Assembly (NCBI GenBank): GCA_900318085.1
Contig: ONJF01000056.1
Span: 1 to 32,154, forward strand
Origin: an uncultured Bacteroidales bacterium
Lineage (GTDB): Bacteria; Bacteroidota; Bacteroidia; Bacteroidales; F082
DNA: 32,154 nt
Direction: 5' to 3'
Below are positions 19,371 to 28,916 of this stretch, one piece after another (positions within the stretch are counted from its first letter, which is position 1; the number at the start of each line of letters is the position of its first letter). Both the position numbers and the translations under genes were made by a program. The notes beneath the pieces are model-generated. The model saw nothing but the letters and a program-made list of their open reading frames with translations. It searched no databases and was not told the DNA's origin.

Positions 19371-20887
19371 ATGATTAGAAACAACTTCATCAAACGCCAC
19401 AACGGCCCCACCGCATCGGATGCTGAAAAGATGCTCAAGGTCATCGGCGTTGCCTCGCAAGAACAACTTGTCGACGAAATCATCGCTCCCGAGATCCGTC
19501 TGCCGAAAGACCTCAACATCGGCGAGGGCATGAGCGAATACGAAGTCATCAGCCACCTCAAGGCCTTGGGTGCCAAAAACAAGCAGTTCCGTAGCTACAT
19601 CGGCTTGGGCTACTACAACACCATCACCCCTGGCGTCATCATGCGCAACATCCTTGAGAACCCGGGCTGGTACACCTCTTATACCCCCTACCAAGCTGAG
19701 ATTTCGCAAGGCCGTCTCGAAGCCCTCGTGAACTACCAGACCGTCATCAGCGACCTCACCGCCCTGCCGTTGGCCAACGCCAGCCTGCTCGACGAAGGCA
19801 CTGCCGCCGCCGAGGCCATGCTGATGTTCTGGCACTCCCGCAGCCGCGCCCAGGTGAAGGCCGGCGTGAAGAAGTTCTTCGTCGCCAACGATGTGTTCCC
19901 GCAGAGCATCGAAGTCATCAAGACCCGTGCCCACTTCCAAGGCATCGAGGTCGTGATCGACGACATCGACAAGTTCGACTGCAGCGAGGAATATTTTGGC
20001 ATCCTGATCCAATGCCCCAACCAATTCGGTGAGATTGTCGACAACCGCGCCAAGGTCGCCGCATGGAAAGAGAAAGGCATGCAAGTGGCCGTCGCCGCCG
20101 ACTTGCTCAGCCTCACCCTCATCACGCCTCCTGGCGAATGGGGTGCCGACGTCGTCTTGGGCTCCAACCAGCGTTTCGGTCTGCCGATGGGATTCGGTGG
20201 CCCGCACGCCGGTTACTTCGCCACTACCGAGGCCTACAAGCGTGAGATGCCCGGCCGTATCATCGGCATCAGCGTGGATGCTCTTGGCAATCCCGCTTTC
20301 CGTCTGGCCCTGCAGACCCGTGAGCAGCACATCAAGCGCGAAAAAGCCACGTCCAACATCTGCACGGCTCAAGCTTTGCTCGCCATCATGTCGGGCTTCT
20401 ACGCCTTGTATCATGGTCCAGAGGGCTTGATAGAAATCGCACATCACATCAACTGCCTCGCCGGCAAGCTGACCTCCGAACTGGCCAAGCTCGGCGTGAA
20501 GCAACTCAACAAATACTTCTTCGACACGCTGTTGTTCGAACTGCCCGAAGGCGCTTGCACCTGCAAGGTGAAAGAAGCCGCCGAGAAACACGGCATGAAC
20601 TTCCGCATCATCGACAAGCAACACTTCGGCATCAGCCTCGACGAGACCACCGCTCGCGAAGACATCAACGAGATCGGCCAGGTCGTCGCGGAAGCCCTCG
20701 GCAAGCAGCACGAGGAGCTCGTCTGCGACCCGAACTGCCAGAAGTTCAGCGGTATCCCTGCCGAGATGCAGCGTACCTCCAAGTTCATGCAGGCCCCGAT
20801 GTTCTTCAAGTACCGCAGCGAGACCGACATGATGCGTTACATGAAGAAACTCAACTCGAGAACCGCGACCTCAGCCTCAACCGCTGC

Positions 20888-20891
<4 letters not shown>
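19371..20891 (+). CDS. GcvP N-terminal fragment (P1 region)
   Basis: This intact frame of 506 residues covers the P1 half ([19 protein letters not shown] at the start, [36 protein letters not shown]). It is in frame until about residue 493, after which 14 residues are frameshifted. Its TGA stop (20889-20891) overlaps an ATG of the other frame. Confidence 0.85.
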
Positions 20892-22231
<1,340 letters not shown>

Positions 22232-22242
22232 TTATCAACCTT

Positions 22243-22270
22243 GTAGAGACGCGATTAATCGCGTCTCTAC
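22243..22270. repeat. 28-bp perfect palindrome after gcvP
   Basis: GTAGAGACGCGATT followed at once by its exact reverse complement. This palindrome type is a dispersed intergenic repeat in many bacteria. A degraded relative lies at 24204-24227. It could also end the gcvP transcript. Confidence 0.8.
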
Positions 22271-22284
22271 CAACCTAAACAAAA

Positions 22285-22313
22285 AAAACGCAGCCAAAAG
22301 GCTGCGTTTTTTG
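22285..22313. terminator. Bidirectional terminator between gcvP and the S4 gene
   Basis: AAAACGCAGCC (22285-22295), loop AAAA, GGCTGCGTTTT (22300-22310), with A- and T-runs outside. It can serve both gcvP and the convergent S4-protein gene. Confidence 0.9.
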
Positions 22314-22336
22314 TTTTGCATCATTTGTCATGCGCG

Positions 22337-22579
22337 CTAGGCATCCCAACCCTCGACAAGGATTTCATAATTCTCGAATATAATGACCTCACCGGCGGTG
22401 ATCTTCGCCCGTTTTCGGGTCTCTACCTCGCCGTTGCGGAGCACCATGCCCGCCGTGACCACCTCTTGGGCCTCGCTGCCCGACTCGATCACATCAGTGG
22501 CTTTCAGCAATCCAATCAGAGGAATGAAGTCTTCGCCTTCACGAAGCGTGAAGATGATTCTATTTAGTTTTTTTGCCAT
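22337..22579 (-). CDS. Small S4-domain RNA-binding protein (YbcJ-like)
   Basis: This 80-residue protein consists mostly of an S4 RNA-binding domain: FIPLIGLLKATDVIESGSEAQEVVTAGMV, then LRNGEVETRKRAKITAGEVI. YbcJ-type proteins are thought to bind structured RNA or ribosomes, with no enzyme activity. Its start lies 20 bp inside the 3' end of the upstream DUF368 gene, so translation is likely coupled. The bidirectional terminator at 22285-22313 ends the unit. Confidence 0.88.
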   Translation of the reverse strand: MAKKLNRIIFTLREGEDFIPLIGLLKATDVIESGSEAQEVVTAGMVLRNGEVETRKRAKITAGEVIIFENYEILVEGWDA

Positions 22580-23528
22580 GATGTTTGCGTTTAGGTTTAG
22601 GAGGGTTTTGCAATCTCTCCGCTTGTTTCTTCTCGGTATGCCTTGCCATCACCTCCAGCATATAGACTGAAAAGGCGCCCAAGGCAACCATGACGAGTGC
22701 GATCAGCAGTTCGGAGTTCCACGGGGGCAATTCGAAGACATAGTCAGTCCCGACCGCTTCCTTCCATGGATACACCACGGGCAAACTGCCCAGCATGAAG
22801 CCGGCCAACACCGCCAGTGTGCCGTCACGATAGTCGCGCATCAGCCACGAAAGCAGGTGCGAGAAGGCGACCAGACTGACAATGGCGCCCAACAGGAAAG
22901 GAGCCAGAAGACTGGCGCCATGCCCAAAGGTGGAGAACTTTGTCAAAGATGGGATGGCCTCTGTGACAATAAGTTCATAGTTGCCCATCAGCAGCATCAT
23001 ATGCGATCCCGAAACTCCCGGAACAATCATGCCCGTAGCTCCAACGACACCGCAAAAGAAAAGATAGAGAAAATGGCTGTTGGAATAGGGATTGGCCTTG
23101 ATGGAGAGGAAGAAAGAGAGCGCCATGCCCAACACAGCAAGGATGATGTTTTTGGCATTCACCTTCTCGATACGCTTGGCCACATAGACAACCGAAGCGA
23201 TGATGAGGCCGATGAAAAACGACCAAGTGTAGACCTCATAGGATTTCAAGGTCTGCTTGAGGAAGAGGGCGGTCAACACCATGCCAGCGACCACACCCAC
23301 CACAATCGTAAGGAGGAACTTCATGTCGGTCTGCCGGGCAAACTCGCGGACCTCACCCTTGAAAAGCAGTTTGAAGTTCTTGATTCTAAGTGAGTTGATA
23401 GCGTTGATGAAGCGTTCATACACGCCCAAGACAAGCGAAATGGTGCCGCTTGAGATGGGAAACACGTTGACCGCGCCCATAATCATGCCTTTGATAAACA
23501 CCTTAATCGATTGCCAAAGCTTCAGCAT
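22560..23528 (-). CDS. DUF368 membrane protein (PopT-type polyprenyl-phosphate transporter)
   Basis: DUF368 proteins such as PopT move undecaprenyl phosphate back across the inner membrane for cell-wall and O-antigen cycles. The 322-residue protein shows the two family re-entrant motifs: GAVNVFPISSGTISLVLG near residue 18-36 and GATGMIVPGVSGSHMMLLMG in the middle. About eight hydrophobic segments are visible. The C-terminal tail is basic (KPKRKHHGKK). In the first motif, the usual PGxSGGT appears as PISSGT. The family function is from published work on homologues; the substrate here is inferred. Confidence 0.87.
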   Translation of the reverse strand: MLKLWQSIKVFIKGMIMGAVNVFPISSGTISLVLGVYERFINAINSLRIKNFKLLFKGEVREFARQTDMKFLLTIVVGVVAGMVLTALFLKQTLKSYEVYTWSFFIGLIIASVVYVAKRIEKVNAKNIILAVLGMALSFFLSIKANPYSNSHFLYLFFCGVVGATGMIVPGVSGSHMMLLMGNYELIVTEAIPSLTKFSTFGHGASLLAPFLLGAIVSLVAFSHLLSWLMRDYRDGTLAVLAGFMLGSLPVVYPWKEAVGTDYVFELPPWNSELLIALVMVALGAFSVYMLEVMARHTEKKQAERLQNPPKPKRKHHGKKTK

Positions 23529-23552
23529 CGCCTTGAATTTTGTTTAATGACG

Positions 23553-23560
23553 CAAAAATA
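23553..23560 (-). promoter_or_regulatory. -7 element of the DUF368 operon
   Basis: On the minus strand this reads TATTTTTG (TAnnTTTG), 24 bp upstream of the start codon at 23528. Confidence 0.55.
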
Positions 23561-23616
23561 CGACAAAAATTGTTCCCTAAAGGAAATTATCCACACCTTT
23601 CATCACCATTTTTTAT

Positions 23617-23624
23617 TATTTTTG
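23617..23624 (+). promoter_or_regulatory. -7 element of the DUF493-acylphosphatase operon
   Basis: TATTTTTG (TAnnTTTG), 19 bp upstream of the ATG at 23644. A perfect DnaA-box sequence TTATCCACA happens to lie at 23587-23595. Confidence 0.55.
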
Positions 23625-23643
23625 CATAATAATACCCACAATT

Positions 23644-23913
23644 ATGAACGAGCAAGAAGAAAAACTCCTTTTCCCACAGAATTTCGACATCAAAGTCATC
23701 GTTTCGGCCACCATCCCCATCGAAGAGAGCAAGGCCAACATTAGCCGCGTGTTCAGCGAATGCCGGACGGTGCACAGTTTCGTCAGCGCAAGAGCCAGTG
23801 CCAAAGGGAGTTACATCACCTACACCTACAACATCGACTTGGACAGTCAAGAGCAAATGAATGCTGTCTATGACGCCCTGAAACAAGTGCCAGAAATCAA
23901 GTTTGCGCTATGA
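23644..23913 (+). CDS. DUF493 (YbeD-like) small protein
   Basis: This 89-residue protein matches the DUF493/YbeD pattern: an N-terminal strand FPQNFDIKVIVSA, a helix, YTYNIDLDSQEQMNAVYDALKQVPEIKFAL at the end, an ACT-like alpha/beta fold. The molecular function is not established; the fold suggests ligand-regulated control. It overlaps the acylphosphatase gene by 4 bp (ATGA), indicating one operon with coupled translation. Confidence 0.85.
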   Translation: MNEQEEKLLFPQNFDIKVIVSATIPIEESKANISRVFSECRTVHSFVSARASAKGSYITYTYNIDLDSQEQMNAVYDALKQVPEIKFAL

Positions 23914-24188
23914 CAAAAGCCTATTCCATAAGGATTTACGGACGCGTATTCAATGTGGGATTCCGTCGCTATGTGCATCGCTACGGATTGCAATGCCATC
24001 TGGTAGGCTATGTGGAAAACGACCATGCCGACGAATGCGTCCACATCGAGGCAGAAGGCGAAGAAGCCGACCTCGACCGCTTCACCCTACTCTGCGGCGA
24101 AGGCACTCCTTATTCATTTATTACGAACATGAAGATTGAGGCGGTTGAACCGACAGGGAAATATGATGATTTTAAGGAAATACGATAA
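23910..24188 (+). CDS. acyP: Acylphosphatase
   Basis: Acylphosphatase hydrolyses acyl phosphates such as carbamoyl phosphate and 1,3-bisphosphoglycerate in the cytoplasm. The 92-residue protein has the signature YSIRIYGRVFNVGFRRYV with the phosphate-binding Arg (R19) and GYVEN with the catalytic Asn (N37). Length is normal for the family. It starts inside the last codons of the DUF493 gene. Confidence 0.95.
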   Translation: MTKAYSIRIYGRVFNVGFRRYVHRYGLQCHLVGYVENDHADECVHIEAEGEEADLDRFTLLCGEGTPYSFITNMKIEAVEPTGKYDDFKEIR

Positions 24189-24203
24189 ACATAATTTCAT
24201 CAG

Positions 24204-24227
24204 AGACACAATAAATCGGCGTCTCTA
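24204..24227. repeat. Degraded copy of the intergenic palindrome
   Basis: AGAGAC (24204-24209) and GTCTCT (24222-24227) frame AATAAATCG. It shares its ends and ATCG core with the perfect palindrome at 22243-22270. Confidence 0.5.
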
Positions 24228-24244
24228 CAAAACCTAATTATCAT

Positions 24245-24292
24245 TTCAACGATCCAACAATTCAACAATCAACAATTCAACAATTCAACAAC
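24245..24292 (+). repeat. CAACAATT-type leader repeats before the exonuclease gene
   Basis: About five tandem, imperfect TTCAACAA/CAACAATT units end a few bases before the ATG at 24297. They belong to the same motif family as the gcvP leader at 19335-19370. Confidence 0.6.
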
Positions 24293-24296
24293 AGAT

Positions 24297-25001
24297 ATGA
24301 TAGACTTCTCCAAAATCCTTTTCCTCGACATCGAGACCGTCTCGCACGAGAAGAGCTTCGACCGGCTCAGCGAGCGCATGCAGAAACTGTGGGCACACAA
24401 GGCCGAACAGATTGGCAAGGGCGACGAAAACGCCACTCCAGAAAGCCTATACGACCGTGCTGCCATCTACGCCGAGTTTGGCAAAATCGTCTGCATCTCG
24501 GTTGGTTTCTTCAACGACCAGCGCTTCCGCCTCAAGTCATTTTACGGACACGACGAGAAAAAACTGCTTGCCGACTTCGCTGAGATGTTGAGTCGCTTTT
24601 ATAGCGCCCCCGATGCCTTGCTATGCGCACACAACGGCAAAGAGTTCGACTTCCCCTATATCGCCCGCCGCATGATGATCAACGGCATACAAATCCCAAA
24701 AATCCTGCAAGTGGCAGGCAAGAAACCTTGGGAAACCAACTTCATCGACACCATGGAGCTTTGGAAGTTTGGCGACTACAAGAGCTACACTTCCCTCGAC
24801 CTGCTCTGCGCCATCCTCGACATCCCCACTCCCAAGGACGACATCAACGGGAGCGAGGTGGGCCGCGTGTACTGGCAAGAAAACGACTTGGAGCGCATCA
24901 AGACCTACTGCCAAAAAGATGTGTTAGCCATCGCCCAACTCATGCGCCGATTCAACTACCTGCCGCTCATCGCCGACGACTGCGTGGACTACACCAACTA
25001 A
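24297..25001 (+). CDS. DEDDy-type 3'-5' exonuclease (DNA polymerase B exo-like)
   Basis: This is a stand-alone exonuclease domain of the RNase H-like fold, of the predicted PolB-type 3'-5' exonuclease family. Of 234 residues, the metal ligands are visible: D11 and E13 (LFLDIETVSHE), D118 (AHNGKEFDFPYIARR) and Y204...D208 (YCQKDVLAI), making it DEDDy. It probably trims single-stranded DNA in repair. The next gene, a RecB/Cas4-like nuclease, starts 2 bp after its stop, so the two are almost certainly coexpressed and may act together. Confidence 0.9.
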   Translation: MIDFSKILFLDIETVSHEKSFDRLSERMQKLWAHKAEQIGKGDENATPESLYDRAAIYAEFGKIVCISVGFFNDQRFRLKSFYGHDEKKLLADFAEMLSRFYSAPDALLCAHNGKEFDFPYIARRMMINGIQIPKILQVAGKKPWETNFIDTMELWKFGDYKSYTSLDLLCAILDIPTPKDDINGSEVGRVYWQENDLERIKTYCQKDVLAIAQLMRRFNYLPLIADDCVDYTN

Positions 25002-25003
25002 AC

Positions 25004-26467
25004 ATGCACATCCTCTCCAAATCGACATATATCAAAGGCTTACAGTGCGAGAAGGCGTTGTATATGCAAAAGAAACACCCTTACTTGCGCGACAAATTGA
25101 GCATCGAACAACGGGCCAAGTTCCAACGCGGCACCGATGTGGGCGTGCTAGCCCACGAAGTCTTCCCTGGCGGCATCGACATGTCGCCTAACTCTCCATC
25201 GCAGTTTTCCAAAAAGGCGCAAGAGACCTGGGACAACCTCAGCAACCCCAGTGTCAACGTCATGTATGAGGCCGTGTTTCAATACAACGAAACGCTCATC
25301 ATGCTCGACATCCTGGTCCGCGATGGCGACCGTTGGTTGGCCGTGGAAGTAAAAAGTTCGCTTCGCCTCAGCGACACCTATTATAATGATGCCGCCTTGC
25401 AATACTATGTGCTGAAAGGCTGTGGCGTACCGCTCAGCGACTTCCGCCTGATGTATCTCAACGGAGACTATGTGAAAAATGGCCCCATCGACGTGCAGCA
25501 ACTCTTCAAAATGGAGTCGGTGATGCAATATGTAGTCGATCGTGAAAGTTATGTGGCAAAGAACGTGGAAAGGCTGAAGGCCGTCGTCGCGCTGCCTCAT
25601 GCGCCTTTGGTCGACATCGGGACACAGTGCAACGTCCCCTACCCTTGCGATTTCCAAGGCCACTGTTGGAAACACGTTCCCAAAAACAGCTTCCTCCTCA
25701 CCACCGCCTTGGATGACGAGACATTGTTTCATGACTACTTCAACGGCGTGAACACCAACGCCAAGATGCTCCAACAACTCGACCCCGATTCGGAAGAAAC
25801 GCGTCAGATCGAAGCTCTGGAAACCAACTCATATTACATTGATTACAAGACCCTTTATTCCCTTTCGCCACAACCCAAGCCGAAGTCGGTGGTCTATCTC
25901 AACCTGCTGCTCAACCGTCCCGCCGTGCCTGAACTAGACGGCACCAAGCCGTATGAGGAGATGATTTTGGCCTTTGCCTTGCAAGGCAAGCACGAGCAGG
26001 ACGCAGCCATAGATTCCCCGCCCCCCACATACCCTCGCAGGAATGACATGGCTGCTGAAAGCTGTTTCGTTTGGGACTGTTTCGAGGACCACAGCCGCTG
26101 GAAGGAAGCCATCGACCTTCTCATAGAGAAACTATCCCACTATGAGTTAATTGTGTGCTTCACACCCCAAAACCTGACCACTACCCTGCTCCGACACGAA
26201 ATCATCCGAAACCAGACGGTGGGTTACAAGATCTTCAACCTTTTCGAGGTGTTGCAGGAGGCCCGTTTTTACCATCCTGCCATCAAGCGGGGACTCACTT
26301 TACAGCGGCTCGAAAACGCCCTTTTCAGCGAGGCTAAACTCTTCGAGCACAGCCGAATTCTCCTTGAAGCCACCAGCAATGACCTCATAGGTTATCAACA
26401 AGCGAGAGAAGACCTAATCACTGAGAATGAAATAGTTGCAAAAACTTATCAACATCTTTTCAAGTAG
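25004..26467 (+). CDS. Cas4/RecB-like Fe-S nuclease with C-terminal DUF2779-like region
   Basis: The N-terminal half is a PD-(D/E)XK nuclease of the RecB/Cas4 type. Visible are motif I H51 (GVLAHEVFP), D102 (MLDILV), E115-x-K117 (LAVEVKSS) and Q133-xx-Y (ALQYYVL). Four Cys, C15 (GLQCEKALY), C209, C215 and C221 (CNVPYPCDFQGHC), match the split Fe-S cluster of Cas4 and AddB. The C-terminal half (about 270-487) resembles DUF2779. The 487-residue protein starts at 25004 (MHILSKSTYI); the frame is open far upstream inside the exonuclease gene, but that is a shadow. It is 13.6 kb from the cas genes and is likely a housekeeping repair nuclease rather than part of the CRISPR system. Confidence 0.85.
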   Translation: MHILSKSTYIKGLQCEKALYMQKKHPYLRDKLSIEQRAKFQRGTDVGVLAHEVFPGGIDMSPNSPSQFSKKAQETWDNLSNPSVNVMYEAVFQYNETLIMLDILVRDGDRWLAVEVKSSLRLSDTYYNDAALQYYVLKGCGVPLSDFRLMYLNGDYVKNGPIDVQQLFKMESVMQYVVDRESYVAKNVERLKAVVALPHAPLVDIGTQCNVPYPCDFQGHCWKHVPKNSFLLTTALDDETLFHDYFNGVNTNAKMLQQLDPDSEETRQIEALETNSYYIDYKTLYSLSPQPKPKSVVYLNLLLNRPAVPELDGTKPYEEMILAFALQGKHEQDAAIDSPPPTYPRRNDMAAESCFVWDCFEDHSRWKEAIDLLIEKLSHYELIVCFTPQNLTTTLLRHEIIRNQTVGYKIFNLFEVLQEARFYHPAIKRGLTLQRLENALFSEAKLFEHSRILLEATSNDLIGYQQAREDLITENEIVAKTYQHLFK

Positions 26468-26513
26468 TTGATAACTTCCTTGGCTCCACTCCATAGGCTG
26501 GGGAAATAATGCG

Positions 26514-26521
26514 TAATTTTG
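26514..26521 (+). promoter_or_regulatory. -7 element of dnaB
   Basis: TAATTTTG (TAnnTTTG) lies 53 bp upstream of the chosen dnaB ATG at 26575. The earlier ATG at 26509 precedes it and is unlikely to be used. Confidence 0.5.
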
Positions 26522-26574
26522 CCCTTCGAAAACGACTTTCCGACATTGTCAAAACCATCACAGAAATCCATTTT

Positions 26575-28131
26575 ATGCCAAACGACAATACAACACGCCG
26601 GCCTTTCGGCGATACCGCAAAACGCAATTTGATGACTCCCGAGCAGGTTTTTGCCAACCAGGGACGCATCCCTCCCCAAGCCACCGACCTCGAAGAGGTC
26701 GTGCTCGGCGCCCTCATGCTAGAGAAAGATGCCGTCAATGAAGTCATTGACATACTGACCCCAGAAGCCTTTTATTTGGACAAGCACCAGAAGATCTTCG
26801 ACGCCATCAAGTCACTATTCGGGAAATCAGAGCCCATCGACATCCTGACCGTCACCAACGAGCTCAAACAACGGGGCGATTTGGAAATGGTAGGCGGAGC
26901 CTATTACATCTCGAAGCTGACCAACCGCGTGGTTTCGGCGGCCAACATCGAGTACCATGCCCGTATCATCCTCCAGAAGCACATTCAACGGCAGCTGATC
27001 CTGATTTCATCCGAAATGATCCACGAGGCCTTTGAAGACACCACCGATGTCTTCGACTTGTTGGACAAGGCAGAGAACAACCTCTTCCAAATCAACGAGA
27101 ACAACCTGCGCAGAAGCTACGACTCGATGCAGGCATTGGTAAGCCGTGCCATCACCGAGATACACAGCGCCAAAGACGCCGATGACAAGTTGCGTGGCGT
27201 GCCTTCGGGCTACACCGAACTCGACCGTATCACACAAGGCTGGCAGAAGTCGGACCTCATCATCCTGGCTGCTCGTCCCAGTATGGGTAAGACCGCTTTC
27301 GCCTTGAACCTGGCCCGCAACGCCGCCGTTGACTTCCACCGCCCTGTGGCCTTTTTCTCCTTGGAGATGTCGTCTGTTCAACTGGTCACCCGTCTGATCT
27401 CTACTGAGACCTCGCTTCCCGCCGACAAACTACGCAGTGGCGACTTGGCCGAATACGAATGGCAGCAGCTGAACACCAAAGTCACCCCTTTGACCGATGC
27501 GCCTATCTTCATCGACGACACGCCACAGCTCTCCATCTTTGAGCTCCGTGCGAAATGCCGACGCTTGAAGCAACAGCACGACATCCAGATGGTCTTTATT
27601 GACTACCTGCAGTTGATGACTGCGAAGGGTGACCGCGGCTTCAACCGTGAGCAAGAAATCAGCACCATCTCCCGTTCGCTCAAGAGTTTGGCCAAAGAGC
27701 TTGAGATTCCCGTGTTGGCGCTCTCGCAGCTGAGCCGTAGTGTAGAGCAACGTCCTGGCTCAAAGAAGCCCATCCTGTCCGACCTTCGTGAGTCGGGCGC
27801 CATCGAGCAGGACGCCGACATGGTGATGTTCATTTATCGTCCAGAATACTACAAAAACGAAGCCGATGCCGAAGACAAGCCCAAGGGTTACAGCGTCATC
27901 GACATCGCCAAGCACCGTAACGGCAAGCTGGGCGAGGTGGAGCTCCGGTTTGTGGGACAATACGCCCGTTTCGAGGAATTCGAGCAAAGCTTCGACAACA
28001 GCGAGTTCACCAGCATCGGGCCCAACAGCCAATTTGAGAACACGCAAATCATCAGTTCGAGATTCAACGACGACGACAGTATGGAGCCCTATAACCCCTC
28101 CATCACCTCCGACCAACCTAATCCCTTCTAA
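26575..28131 (+). CDS. dnaB: Replicative DNA helicase DnaB
   Basis: DnaB is the hexameric helicase that unwinds DNA at the replication fork. From MPNDNTTRRPF the protein has 518 residues. The N-terminal domain (about 30-175: PPQATDLEEVVLGALMLE, LTVTNELKQRGDLE) and RecA-like C-terminal domain are complete: Walker A ARPSMGKTAF (233-242), Walker B MVFIDYLQL with D343, and QLSRSVEQRP then SDLRESGAIEQDADMVMF. No intein interrupts it. The acidic Asn/Asp-rich tail is usual for Bacteroidota. The upstream start at 26509 would add 22 residues but lies before the -7 box. Confidence 0.97.
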   Translation: MPNDNTTRRPFGDTAKRNLMTPEQVFANQGRIPPQATDLEEVVLGALMLEKDAVNEVIDILTPEAFYLDKHQKIFDAIKSLFGKSEPIDILTVTNELKQRGDLEMVGGAYYISKLTNRVVSAANIEYHARIILQKHIQRQLILISSEMIHEAFEDTTDVFDLLDKAENNLFQINENNLRRSYDSMQALVSRAITEIHSAKDADDKLRGVPSGYTELDRITQGWQKSDLIILAARPSMGKTAFALNLARNAAVDFHRPVAFFSLEMSSVQLVTRLISTETSLPADKLRSGDLAEYEWQQLNTKVTPLTDAPIFIDDTPQLSIFELRAKCRRLKQQHDIQMVFIDYLQLMTAKGDRGFNREQEISTISRSLKSLAKELEIPVLALSQLSRSVEQRPGSKKPILSDLRESGAIEQDADMVMFIYRPEYYKNEADAEDKPKGYSVIDIAKHRNGKLGEVELRFVGQYARFEEFEQSFDNSEFTSIGPNSQFENTQIISSRFNDDDSMEPYNPSITSDQPNPF

Positions 28132-28149
28132 TACAAATCAAGATTCATT

Positions 28150-28908
28150 ATGATGAAAAAACTCATCAGACACACATTGCCCGTCATCCTCATCTTCGTT
28201 GGACTGGCACTTACATCTTGTAGCAGCAAGGCTCAAGGCGTCTTGCTGAGATACAACACCAAAGTGGGCGAAACCGTAACCCTCAACACAGCCATCACCC
28301 AGAACACAGACCTCGAAGGACAAGGGGTGTCGACTCTCATCACCACGAAGATGGAAATGACCACCACCGATAAGACCGATAGTCTTGTGTACACACAGTC
28401 AAGGTTGAAAGAGATGACATATAAGACCAGCATTATGGGAAAGACCATATCCTTTGACTCCAATCACATGGAAGACGCCGACCCCTCTGTGGCTGCCAAT
28501 TTTCAAAGCTTTCTTGACAGGACCTTCGACATCGTCTATGACATCTATGGAAACATAGTCAGCGTGCCTGATGACTATCCCCAAGAGCAAGGCATCACTG
28601 CCGTTTTCCCAAAAGAAATGGTTTACGTAGGAAGCCAATGGAGCAGAGAGACCGACAGCCAGATCAACGGCTTATCGGCCCATTCCAAAGGGACATATAC
28701 GGTGAAGAGCATCACTGCCAAAACCACCGAACTCGATTTCACCGGAACCATCACGGCAGAGAGCATAAATGGCGACATTAACGGCACGATGCTCATCAAC
28801 AACGAGACGGGGCTCCCGATTATTGCCACATTGGACATGCCCACTACCATTTCCACCACCGGTATCACCGTCACCCTTATGCAGACCATCACCCTTACCA
28901 CAGAATAG
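28150..28908 (+). CDS. Lipoprotein, DUF6263-like
   Basis: This is an exported lipoprotein. The signal MMKKLIRHTLPVILIFVGLA ends in LTSC with the lipid-bearing Cys at 24 and Ser at +2, which allows outer-membrane sorting. The mature part is Thr-rich and beta-strand-rich (LLRYNTKVGETVTLNTAITQNTD, KMEMTTTDKTDS), resembling Bacteroidota proteins grouped as DUF6263. Function is unknown. It follows dnaB by 18 bp and precedes the pseudouridine synthase by 8 bp, so it could be cotranscribed with both. Family naming is from memory of the pattern. Confidence 0.8.
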   Translation: MMKKLIRHTLPVILIFVGLALTSCSSKAQGVLLRYNTKVGETVTLNTAITQNTDLEGQGVSTLITTKMEMTTTDKTDSLVYTQSRLKEMTYKTSIMGKTISFDSNHMEDADPSVAANFQSFLDRTFDIVYDIYGNIVSVPDDYPQEQGITAVFPKEMVYVGSQWSRETDSQINGLSAHSKGTYTVKSITAKTTELDFTGTITAESINGDINGTMLINNETGLPIIATLDMPTTISTTGITVTLMQTITLTTE

Positions 28909-28916
28909 TAATTTCG

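Noticed and set aside
19365-20711. 448-residue minus-strand frame opposite gcvP
   Set aside because: It has no recognisable motif and mirrors the conserved GcvP frame.
23587-23595. Perfect DnaA box TTATCCACA
   Set aside because: It is a single box without a cluster or dnaA/dnaN nearby; one copy is expected by chance or as a minor site.
24623-25003. N-terminal extension of the Cas4-like frame into the exonuclease gene
   Set aside because: That part is low-complexity His/Arg shadow sequence; the real start is MHILSKSTYI at 25004.
25004-26467. Cas4-like nuclease as part of the CRISPR system
   Set aside because: It is more than 13 kb from cas genes, coupled to an exonuclease, and type II-C systems do not use Cas4; a repair role is more likely.
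26446-26474. TTATCAAC...GTTGATAA inverted repeat at the end of the Cas4-like gene
   Set aside because: The stem is 8 bp with a 13-nt loop and no T-run, so it is not a convincing terminator or operator, and the DnaA-box likeness has a mismatch.
26509-26574. Longer DnaB start at 26509
   Set aside because: It precedes the TAATTTTG promoter element and adds residues not typical of DnaB.
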